A stretch of 29,754 bases of DNA from assembly GCA_964580525.1 (NCBI GenBank), contig CAZOKN010000023.1:1-29754 (forward strand), in the 5' to 3' direction. The translations under genes were made by a program, and so were the position numbers. This DNA comes from CAZOKN01 sp964580525. GTDB lineage: Bacteria; Pseudomonadota; Alphaproteobacteria; Rickettsiales; UBA6187. Of the stretch, positions 8,541 to 15,661 are shown one piece after another (within the stretch, counting starts at the first letter, position 1; every line of letters starts with the position of its first letter). A model generated the notes under the pieces. The model worked only from the letters and a program-made list of their open reading frames with translations, made no database searches and was not told the origin of the DNA.

Positions 8541-8590
8541 TTTAGGTTATGCCTCCGCGAGAATTGATCCACAAAAAGTAGACACCTAAA
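8541..8590 (-). promoter_or_regulatory. Candidate structured leader of rpsB mRNA
   Basis: A 7-bp complementary pair (TTTAGGT at 8541-8547 with ACCTAAA at 8584-8590) encloses 36 bases just upstream of the rpsB ribosome site. S2 is known to repress its own mRNA through the 5' leader in E. coli, so a leader structure here is plausible. Only the pairing is seen; the function is inference. Confidence 0.3.
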
Positions 8591-8628
8591 GGTAAAAATC
8601 CCGCGTGCGAATTAATAAAAGAGGGGGT

Positions 8629-8657
8629 TTTATATATAATATTCAGCAAGTTTGCAA
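8629..8657 (-). promoter_or_regulatory. Candidate sigma-70 promoter for rpsB-tsf
   Basis: On the minus strand TTGCAA (8652-8657) and TATAAA (8629-8634) are separated by exactly 17 bases. Transcription would begin near 8622, giving a leader of about 97 bases before the rpsB ATG. The site lies in the hemA-rpsB gap, where a promoter for the ribosomal genes is expected. Confidence 0.45.
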
Positions 8658-8677
8658 GTTAAATTATGAAAAAGACT

Positions 8678-9886
8678 CTAAGCTGCCCTTTTTATCTTTA
8701 ACCTATCAAATACAACACACAACGCATCCACCAACCGTTCCATCATCTCATCAGTATGCAATGGTGTAGGAGTAATACGTAATCTTTCAGTTCCACGCGG
8801 AACAGTAGGGAAATTTATATGCTGAACATAAATATTAAATTCATCAGATAAAACCTCAGAAGCCTCACGGCATAAGTTGGCCTCTCCAACCATAACCGGC
8901 ACAATATGTGTATCATTATCAATAAATGGCACTTTACACTGACGCAGCATAGACTTAAGGCGCTCTGCCCTCTCCTGCTGCTTTTTCCGCTCAATATCTG
9001 ATTTTTTCAGGTGTTTTATGCTAGCAGTCGCACCAGCAGCCAAAGATGGTGGTAGCGCAGTTGTGAATATAAATCCTGGCGCATAACTCCTGATAACATC
9101 AATCAATCCGGAATTTGACGCAATATAGCCTCCCATCAGGCCAAAAGCCTTTGCCAGAGTGCCCTGGATAATGGTAATTCTTTCCATCAACCCTTCCTGC
9201 TCAGCAATACCGCCGCCCCTTGGACCATACATACCAACCGCATGCACTTCATCCAGATAGGTTATAGCGTTATATTTATCAGCCAGATCACATATTTCCT
9301 TAATCGGGGCAACATCGCCATCCATAGAATAAACTGACTCAAAAGCTATAATTTTAGGACGCTTTATATCAACTTTTTGTAACAATTCTTCCAGATGTTT
9401 TACATCATTATGATAAAAAACATGTCTTTCCGCCTTCCCTGCCCTTATACCCTGTATCATTGAAGCATGGTTAAGCTGGTCAGAAAAAATTACTGCATCA
9501 GGCAAAATATTAGAAAGAGTGCTAAGAGTTGCTTCATTTGCTACATAGCCACAAACAAAAGCTAAGGCCTTCTCTTTGTTATGCAAGTCTGCTAATTCAT
9601 TTTCAAGCTGAACAACCGCATGATTATTACCTGATATATTACGCGTGCCACCAGCTCCAGCGCCCATAGAGCGGGCAGCTTCTTCAATAGCTTTTATAAC
9701 GTCAGGATGCTGGCCCATACCGAGATAATCGTTACTGCACCAGATGGTTACGTCCTTACCTGCTATAAAATCCTTAGCCTTTGGAAACTCACCAGCATAT
9801 CTCGCTAAATCCGTGAAGATCCTATAACGACCTTCTTCCTTTAATTTATCAATAGCTTCCGAAAAATGCTTATTATAATCAAACAT
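8678..9886 (-). CDS. hemA: 5-aminolevulinate synthase
   Basis: ALAS condenses glycine with succinyl-CoA to 5-aminolevulinate, the first step of heme synthesis by the C4 route, which in bacteria is characteristic of alphaproteobacteria. It is a pyridoxal-phosphate fold-type I enzyme. The 402-residue protein starts MFDYNKHFSEAI and shows the CSNDYLGMG motif (50-58), GAGAGGTRNISG (75-86), the Asp of YLDEVHAVG that contacts the PLP ring (about 212), and the PLP Lys in GTLAKAFGLMGG (Lys246). Length is normal. The ATG is preceded by GAGG. ctaA lies 35 bp upstream in the same direction, so heme synthesis and heme A formation are probably co-transcribed. The related acyl-CoA transferase KBL is excluded by the ALAS-type N-terminus and RNISG motif. 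Confidence 0.95.
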   Translation of the reverse strand: MFDYNKHFSEAIDKLKEEGRYRIFTDLARYAGEFPKAKDFIAGKDVTIWCSNDYLGMGQHPDVIKAIEEAARSMGAGAGGTRNISGNNHAVVQLENELADLHNKEKALAFVCGYVANEATLSTLSNILPDAVIFSDQLNHASMIQGIRAGKAERHVFYHNDVKHLEELLQKVDIKRPKIIAFESVYSMDGDVAPIKEICDLADKYNAITYLDEVHAVGMYGPRGGGIAEQEGLMERITIIQGTLAKAFGLMGGYIASNSGLIDVIRSYAPGFIFTTALPPSLAAGATASIKHLKKSDIERKKQQERAERLKSMLRQCKVPFIDNDTHIVPVMVGEANLCREASEVLSDEFNIYVQHINFPTVPRGTERLRITPTPLHTDEMMERLVDALCVVFDRLKIKRAA

Positions 9887-9921
9887 AAAACCTCATGCTA
9901 AATCAGCAAAACAACTATGTC

Positions 9922-10968
9922 CTACACGTTGCTGACATTTACAACTTCATCATTAGGCGCGCATAATACACAATTCACACATAAAGATAAAGCAAATAGA
10001 ACCAACGCTCCCATTTGGTGAATTGAAGCCAATGGAACCGGTACAGCATTTAGGAGAGTAGCTACACCGAGCGAAAATTGGATAATGACCATAACAACCA
10101 GAGAACAAATGAATTTAAACGGCAATCCTGAGATTTGATTTTTCCTTGCCAAAAACAGCAAATAAACTATCAGTCCAACAACACAAAATGCCCAGATTCT
10201 ATGCTCAAACTGTACCGTCGTAACATTTTCACCAAGATTCCTGTACCATGGCGTCAGCTCAAATAACCCTGTAGGTATAAATCTGCCATCCATAAGAGGA
10301 AAAGTATTATAAACCATTCCTGCATGTAAACCCGCAACAAATGCGCCCAAAATCACCTGAATAAAAATCGCGATTGTAACTATAATGGAAATTCTTCTGA
10401 TTATTGAAGAAGATTTGGGCAAACTACGATTACTAAGCTGCCTTCCCAGCGCAATAAAAAATAACATGGCAAAAATAACAAATGCTGTTGAGAGATGAAA
10501 AGCTAGCCAGTAATGGCTTACATAAGGTATGTCTTTCAATCCGCTTTTAACCATGTACCAACCGATCACACCCTGCAATCCACCAAGAGAGAATATACCA
10601 AATAGTTTAGCCGCAAAAACTGATGAAATTTGCTTTTTACGCCAAAAATAAATTAACGGTAAAAAAAACACTAATCCTACAGTTCTACCCACCAATCTAT
10701 GTATAAATTCTAGCCAGAAAATTGATTTAAATTCCTCCAAATTCATACCGATATTAACTTTATTATATTCAGGACTAGCTTGATAAAGCTCGAATTCCCT
10801 AGCCCACTGGATTTCATTTAAAGGAGGTAGAAAGCCAGTCACAGGTTTCCATTCGGTAATGGAGAGCCCAGATTCGGTCAAACGGGTAATTCCCCCTATC
10901 ATCACCATAAGGGCGATCATGAAACAGCATAGAAAGAGCCATCTGTTAATGTGTTTATTTTTATCCAC
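9922..10968 (-). CDS. ctaA: Heme A synthase (Cox15/CtaA family)
   Basis: CtaA oxidises heme O to heme A for aa3-type cytochrome oxidase in the inner membrane. The 348-residue protein has about eight hydrophobic segments in two similar halves, each with two conserved His: EFIHRLVGR and HYWLAFHLS in the first half, QFEHRIWAF and ASIHQMGAL in the second. The N-terminal GGITRLTESGLSITEWKPVTG block is typical of the Cox15-like type found in alphaproteobacteria and mitochondria. The start is GTG without a clear ribosome site, so the exact N-terminus is less certain. It is divergent from the oxidase-like gene at 11050 and directly upstream of hemA. Confidence 0.95.
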   Translation of the reverse strand: MDKNKHINRWLFLCCFMIALMVMIGGITRLTESGLSITEWKPVTGFLPPLNEIQWAREFELYQASPEYNKVNIGMNLEEFKSIFWLEFIHRLVGRTVGLVFFLPLIYFWRKKQISSVFAAKLFGIFSLGGLQGVIGWYMVKSGLKDIPYVSHYWLAFHLSTAFVIFAMLFFIALGRQLSNRSLPKSSSIIRRISIIVTIAIFIQVILGAFVAGLHAGMVYNTFPLMDGRFIPTGLFELTPWYRNLGENVTTVQFEHRIWAFCVVGLIVYLLFLARKNQISGLPFKFICSLVVMVIIQFSLGVATLLNAVPVPLASIHQMGALVLFALSLCVNCVLCAPNDEVVNVSNV

Positions 10969-11049
10969 CGGTAAATCTTTATCATTGGATTATTAAACTG
11001 ATTGGTATATTTATTTAGACTTTCACAAAAACATTTCAAGTAATAACTT

Positions 11050-12363
11050 ATGAAAAACAGCCTAATAATCGAAATTCCTGCAGGAAAAACAACAAAATTA
11101 ACTAAATATTGGCTAGTTTTGGCTGTAATGTCTTTGGCTGCTGCGGGTATTTTTTCTCTACCACCGGTCATTTTCCGCGGCTCGTTTTTTGCGAACATGC
11201 TACCTATAGAGAAAATATTTGATACATCACTTATAGTACATGTTGATCTTTCAGTATTAGTATGGTTCCTAGCAATTGGCGGCTTACTAATGTCCTTGCT
11301 CGCAAAAGAAAATTTCTTTTCATTATACAAAACTAATTTCATACTGGCCGCTTTAGGCACGGCTCTTATAGCTCTTGCCCCTTTTACCGGCGGGTATGCC
11401 ATAAAAAATAACTATATCCCCACGCTCAACAATCTAACATTTTTTTTAGGTCTAAGTTTTTTTGCCTGTGGAATACTATTCCAATGCGCAATAACACTAA
11501 CCAGTTATCAGCAAATCAAAGATAATGTTCTAAAAATCGGTATTTTTATAACAGCAGTAATCGTGCTTGTAGCTTTCATATGCTTCGTTATAGCGCATAA
11601 CACAATACCAACTCCACTTTCACAAGATGATTTACAAAGCTATTACGAAGCATTGTTCTGGGGCGGCGGCCATGTTTTGCAATTTGCCTATATAAGTCTT
11701 ATGGCCATAGCGTGGCTTTGGTTATCTGAAATTTGCAATGTAAAAATAAAATTGCCAACTAAATTTATATTAATGCTTTTTGTTCTAAATATGTTGATTA
11801 TTCTGCCATCACCATTTTTTTACATGTCTGAAAATACAAGAGATTTATTTACTCAGCAGATGCGTGCTTTCTGCGGAATATCGCCATTATTTATAGGAGC
11901 GTCTATATTCTTAGGAGCCTTTAATAAAAATAACTCCTCTGACAACAAAATAATCAAATCATGCTTGATAATTTCCATAATTTTGTTCGGCTATGGGGGC
12001 GCTTTAGGATATATGATAAGCGGCACAAACGTTACAATTCCAGCGCATTATCACGGCTCAATAATTGCTATAACAATAGCATTCATAGGTTTTGCATATC
12101 ATTTATTGCCACAATTGGGGTTTGGCAAAATCAGTGGCAAAATGGCAAGCTGCCAACCATATGTTTATGGTATAGGCCAGATTATGCATATCACAGGATT
12201 AGCCTGGATGGGTGGTTATGGTGCTCTACGCAAAGCCGCTGGTACCAGTCATGAAATTCACACTGTCGCAGGCAAAGCCTTGTTCTTCAGCGGTGGTGCT
12301 CTAGCCATAACCGGGGGGTTATTATTTGTAATAGTAGCCATTAGAGCTTTATTAAAAAAATAA
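11050..12363 (+). CDS. Heme-copper oxidase subunit I-like membrane protein, CuB ligands apparently incomplete
   Basis: This 437-residue protein has about 12 hydrophobic segments and resembles subunit I of heme-copper oxidases. The likely counterparts of the heme axial ligands are present: His64 in helix 2 (IVHVDLSVLVW) and the helix-10 pair His333/His335 in IPAHYHGSIIAITIAF. The first CuB-type His is also visible, His208 in FWGGGHVLQF, but the cross-linked Tyr of the aa3-type HPEVY motif is Phe. The segment before NTRDLFTQQM (262-271), which aligns with the DTRAYF segment after the CuB His-His pair, reads LPSPFFYM with no His. It is much shorter than CcoN or CoxA. It lies next to ctaA with no subunit II or III. 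It may bind heme and act in assembly, electron transfer or NO handling (inference); a remote-homology alignment is needed to be sure. Confidence 0.7.
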   Translation: MKNSLIIEIPAGKTTKLTKYWLVLAVMSLAAAGIFSLPPVIFRGSFFANMLPIEKIFDTSLIVHVDLSVLVWFLAIGGLLMSLLAKENFFSLYKTNFILAALGTALIALAPFTGGYAIKNNYIPTLNNLTFFLGLSFFACGILFQCAITLTSYQQIKDNVLKIGIFITAVIVLVAFICFVIAHNTIPTPLSQDDLQSYYEALFWGGGHVLQFAYISLMAIAWLWLSEICNVKIKLPTKFILMLFVLNMLIILPSPFFYMSENTRDLFTQQMRAFCGISPLFIGASIFLGAFNKNNSSDNKIIKSCLIISIILFGYGGALGYMISGTNVTIPAHYHGSIIAITIAFIGFAYHLLPQLGFGKISGKMASCQPYVYGIGQIMHITGLAWMGGYGALRKAAGTSHEIHTVAGKALFFSGGALAITGGLLFVIVAIRALLKK

Positions 12364-12450
12364 ACTTCTTGCCAAAATATATAAAAAATGTCAAAAATCC
12401 CCTTAATTTTCAGTGCATAGCGTGCAAACCTGCCGCAAAAGGGATAAATT

Positions 12451-13044
12451 ATGACAAAACCAACAAGACAGGATGCCGAACAGGCAGTTAGAACCCTACT
12501 CGAATGGATAGGCGAAAATCCAGCTAGAGAAGGCCTTATGGACACACCGAAGCGTGTTGTGAAAAGCTATGAAGAATTTTTTGCTGGCTATAATACAGAT
12601 CCAGAAGAAATATTAACACGCACCTTCGAAGAAACAGAAGGCTACGATGAAATGATCATCCTAAAAGATATAAGAGTGGAATCTTACTGCGAGCATCACA
12701 TGCTACCAATAATCGGCAAAGCTCACATAGCATACTTACCCAATAAAAGAGTTATTGGTATAAGCAAGCTAGCACGCATAACTGATGTTTACGCAAAGCG
12801 TCTACAAATACAAGAAAAATTAACCGCTCAGATTGCCAATTCAATAAATGAAGCATTACAGCCGAAAGGTGTTGCTGTTGTTATTGAAGCAACTCACCAA
12901 TGCATGAGCACACGCGGCATTCACAAATCAGGCGTTGTTATGCAAACAAGTCACATGCTTGGAGTTTTTAGAACCGATAAAAAAACTCGTCAGGAATTTA
13001 TTGATCTGGTTACATCTCCTAATAGAAATTCTGATCACATATAA
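12451..13044 (+). CDS. folE: GTP cyclohydrolase I
   Basis: FolE converts GTP to 7,8-dihydroneopterin triphosphate, the first step of tetrahydrofolate synthesis and, in many bacteria, of queuosine synthesis. The 197-residue protein is a complete type IA enzyme. The zinc and active-site residues are in ESYCEHHMLPIIGKAH (Cys80, His82, His83) and HQCMSTRGIHKSG (Cys151), with KLARITDVYAKRLQIQE between them. The ATG is preceded by AGGGA at a good distance. It stands 87 bp after the oxidase-like gene and is not accompanied by other folate genes. Confidence 0.97.
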   Translation: MTKPTRQDAEQAVRTLLEWIGENPAREGLMDTPKRVVKSYEEFFAGYNTDPEEILTRTFEETEGYDEMIILKDIRVESYCEHHMLPIIGKAHIAYLPNKRVIGISKLARITDVYAKRLQIQEKLTAQIANSINEALQPKGVAVVIEATHQCMSTRGIHKSGVVMQTSHMLGVFRTDKKTRQEFIDLVTSPNRNSDHI

Positions 13045-13069
13045 GATATTGCGCATTTTTCAAAAAAGG

Positions 13070-13102
13070 CCTAAAAATGATTAATAGTGAGTTATTTTTA
13101 GG
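13070..13102 (+). repeat. 9-bp inverted repeat in front of trkH, covering its weak ribosome site
   Basis: CCTAAAAAT at 13070-13078 pairs perfectly with ATTTTTAGG at 13094-13102 around a 15-base loop. The right arm contains the only AGG in front of the GTG start of trkH at 13111, so the folded RNA would hide it. It could also act as a weak folE terminator. The stem is AT-rich, so the role is uncertain. Confidence 0.4.
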
Positions 13103-13110
13103 TATTTTTA

Positions 13111-14559
13111 GTGTTAAATTTCAAACCAATTTTGTTCATAATAGGTACGATGTTAAGCGTACTTGCTATCGCAATGTTGGTTCCTGCTGCTTTCGATATA
13201 GTTGCAAATGACAATAATTGGAATTGTTTCTTCATTTCAGCGTTTCTAACAGCATTTCTTGGCATTGGTCTTGTACTCACTAATCAAAACCAGAAATTTT
13301 CTATTGGAATTAAGCAAGCATTTTTTCTAACCACCGCAAGCTGGGTAATTATATCCGCTTTTGGTGCATTACCATTTTATTTATCCGATTTAAAAATAGG
13401 CTATATAAATGCGTTTTTTGAATCTGTTTCGGCTCTAACGACGACGGGATCAACTATCTTTTCAGGACTGGATAATCTACCTCCTGGCATACTTCTATGG
13501 CGCTCAATACTTTCATGGGTTGGAGGCCTTGGTGCCATCATAATGGCAATAACTATCCTTCCATCGCTAAATATTGGCGGAATGCAGATTTTCAAAACAG
13601 ATGTCCTAGAAAAATCAGAAACCATTCTTTCGCGAACTGCACAAATTTCTATAGCGGTAGCTAGCGTATATCTTCTTATTTCAACATTATGTGCATGTGC
13701 GTATTGGTATTTAGGTATGGATAAATTCGATGCCATTAATCATGCCATGACTACCATCTCTACGTCAGGATTCTCAACGCATGATAAATCCTTAGGATTC
13801 TTTAATAACGCAAACCTGGAATATACAGCCTCTTTTTTCATGGTAATAAGTGCCCTTCCTTTTATCCTCTATATTAATACACTGCGAGGTGATGCTGGTG
13901 CTTTATGGAAAGACAGTCAAGTTAAATGGTTTATATCAATACTACTAATCAGCATAATAGCCGTTATTGTGTGGTTAATAACAAGATTAAACTTCCCTAT
14001 AGAAACAGCCATTAGAACCGGAATATTTACAATAACATCGCTTCTGAGTTCCACTGGATTTTTCACATACGATTATTCTATTTGGGGTGGTTTTGCCGTC
14101 ACCTTAATATTGATGTTATCTGTGGTTGGAGGATGCTCAGGCTCTGCATCAGGAGGAATAAAAATATTCCGCTATCAAATTCTATATAAAGCAACAATGG
14201 CACAAATAACCTATATAGTTCAACCTAATGCCATTCTAAGACCACGTGTAAATAATACAGTAATTTCAGATGACATAGCAGGGTCCGTAATCAGTTTTAT
14301 AATAATTTTTGCATTCTTCTTTTTATCCACTGCACTAATATTATCTTTATGCGGACTTGATTACATATCAAGTTTAAGCGCTTCTGCTGCATCTTTAGCC
14401 AATTTAGGCACAGGAGTAGGCTCCGTAGTTGGCCCATATGGAAACTATTCAACCTTGCCAGATCTTGCTAAACTGGTTTTATCAGCTGCTATGATTCTTG
14501 GCCGAGTAGAAATCTTTGCCGCAATAGTCTTATTTTTCCCATATTTCTGGCAAGATTAA
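13111..14559 (+). CDS. trkH: Potassium uptake protein, TrkH/TrkG family
   Basis: TrkH is the membrane-spanning subunit of the Trk potassium uptake system, which works with the cytoplasmic NAD-binding protein TrkA (not seen in this window). The 482-residue protein is a four-fold-repeat channel; each repeat has its pore loop with the selectivity Gly: ALTTTGSTIF (about 109-117), TISTSGFS, LLSSTGFF and LANLGTGVG. Length and repeat pattern are typical. The start is GTG at 13111; its AGG lies in the arm of an upstream hairpin. It follows folE by 66 bp on the same strand. Confidence 0.95.
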   Translation: MLNFKPILFIIGTMLSVLAIAMLVPAAFDIVANDNNWNCFFISAFLTAFLGIGLVLTNQNQKFSIGIKQAFFLTTASWVIISAFGALPFYLSDLKIGYINAFFESVSALTTTGSTIFSGLDNLPPGILLWRSILSWVGGLGAIIMAITILPSLNIGGMQIFKTDVLEKSETILSRTAQISIAVASVYLLISTLCACAYWYLGMDKFDAINHAMTTISTSGFSTHDKSLGFFNNANLEYTASFFMVISALPFILYINTLRGDAGALWKDSQVKWFISILLISIIAVIVWLITRLNFPIETAIRTGIFTITSLLSSTGFFTYDYSIWGGFAVTLILMLSVVGGCSGSASGGIKIFRYQILYKATMAQITYIVQPNAILRPRVNNTVISDDIAGSVISFIIIFAFFFLSTALILSLCGLDYISSLSASAASLANLGTGVGSVVGPYGNYSTLPDLAKLVLSAAMILGRVEIFAAIVLFFPYFWQD

Positions 14560-14574
14560 TAAATATCCTCAATT

Positions 14575-14603
14575 TTGTTGCAAAAATGCTAATAAAATAC
14601 TAT
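14575..14603 (+). promoter_or_regulatory. Candidate sigma-70 promoter for asd
   Basis: TTGTTG (14575-14580) and TACTAT (14598-14603) are separated by 17 bases. Transcription would start near 14610, leaving a leader of about 29 bases that includes AGG six bases before the asd ATG. Spacing and position are sensible, but in AT-rich DNA such matches arise by chance. Confidence 0.4.
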
Positions 14604-14638
14604 GTATCTCGGACTGATTAAATAGAAACAGGTATAAA

Positions 14639-15652
14639 ATGTCTTATAAAATAGCCGTAGCCGGTGCAACTGGCAATGTAGGAAGGGAAATCTTAAGCGT
14701 TCTTGCAGAACGTGAATTTCCGGTTAGTGAAGTAGTAGCCCTAGCTTCAAAGGATTCCAAAGGCAAAAAAGTAAGCTTTGGCGAACACCAAACCTTGATT
14801 GTCGAAGCTCTTGATGAGTACGATTTTACCGGTACAGATATAGGCTTGTTTTCGCCAGGTGGCAAAGTTTCTGCAATACATGCTCCGCGCGCTGCTGCAG
14901 CTGGTTGCGTAGTTATCGACAACACTTCCCACTTCCGTATGGAGAAGGATATACCTTTGGTTGTTCCTGAAGTAAACGCACATGCCATCGCTGACTATAA
15001 AAAGCGCAATATAATCGCTAACCCGAACTGCTCTACAATCCAGATGCTTGTAGCGCTAAAGCCTTTGCATGATTACGCAACTATCAAAAGGATTGTGGTT
15101 TCAACTTATCAATCAGTTTCAGGTGGTGGTAAAGAAGCTATGGATGAGCTATTTAACCAGACTAAGGGAATATTTATGAATAATAAGATCCCTGCAAAGA
15201 AGTTCTCCAGACAGATTGCTTTCAATGTAATTCCACAAATCGATGTTTTTGATGATGGCGACTACACAAAAGAAGAACTTAAAATGGTTAACGAAACTAA
15301 GAAAATTCTTGATCCAAAAATTGAGGTTTCTGCTACTTGCGTTCGTGTTCCAGTGTTCAACTGCCATTCAGAATCTGTAAATATCGAATTTGAAAAACAA
15401 ATTTCGGTTGAAGATGCCAGGGCTATTTTGCGCGAAGCACCAGGAGTTACTGTTGTTGATAATCCTGAAAAAGGCTTATTTTCAACTCCTGTAGAGTGTG
15501 TACGTGAAGATGATGTTTTTGTATCGCGTATCAGGAAAGATTCCACAGTAGAAAATGGTCTTAACATTTGGATAGTTTCTGATAATGTTAGAAAAGGTGC
15601 GGCGTTAAATGCTGTACAAATAGCTGAGGAGCTTGTAAACAACTACCTCTAG
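14639..15652 (+). CDS. asd: Aspartate-semialdehyde dehydrogenase
   Basis: Asd reduces aspartyl phosphate to aspartate semialdehyde with NADPH, the branch point to diaminopimelate/lysine, threonine and methionine; diaminopimelate is needed for peptidoglycan. The 337-residue protein has the N-terminal nucleotide loop GATGNVGRE (9-17), the catalytic Cys in NPNCSTIQM (Cys131), the SVSGGGKEAMDEL segment and the RVPVFNCHSESVNIEFE block with the substrate-binding Arg and catalytic His. Length is normal. A pentapeptide-repeat gene begins 9 bp after its stop, so the two probably share a transcript. Confidence 0.97.
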   Translation: MSYKIAVAGATGNVGREILSVLAEREFPVSEVVALASKDSKGKKVSFGEHQTLIVEALDEYDFTGTDIGLFSPGGKVSAIHAPRAAAAGCVVIDNTSHFRMEKDIPLVVPEVNAHAIADYKKRNIIANPNCSTIQMLVALKPLHDYATIKRIVVSTYQSVSGGGKEAMDELFNQTKGIFMNNKIPAKKFSRQIAFNVIPQIDVFDDGDYTKEELKMVNETKKILDPKIEVSATCVRVPVFNCHSESVNIEFEKQISVEDARAILREAPGVTVVDNPEKGLFSTPVECVREDDVFVSRIRKDSTVENGLNIWIVSDNVRKGAALNAVQIAEELVNNYL

Positions 15653-15661
15653 AGCGATTTT

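Noticed and set aside
10917..11402. 161-residue open frame on the minus strand across the ctaA start and the oxidase-like gene
   Set aside because: It overlaps two genes with strong family matches, crosses their promoter gap and has no recognisable protein features.
12364..12450. Riboswitch or strong terminator before folE
   Set aside because: Only AT-rich sequence and an AGGGA ribosome site are visible; no stable stem with a T run.
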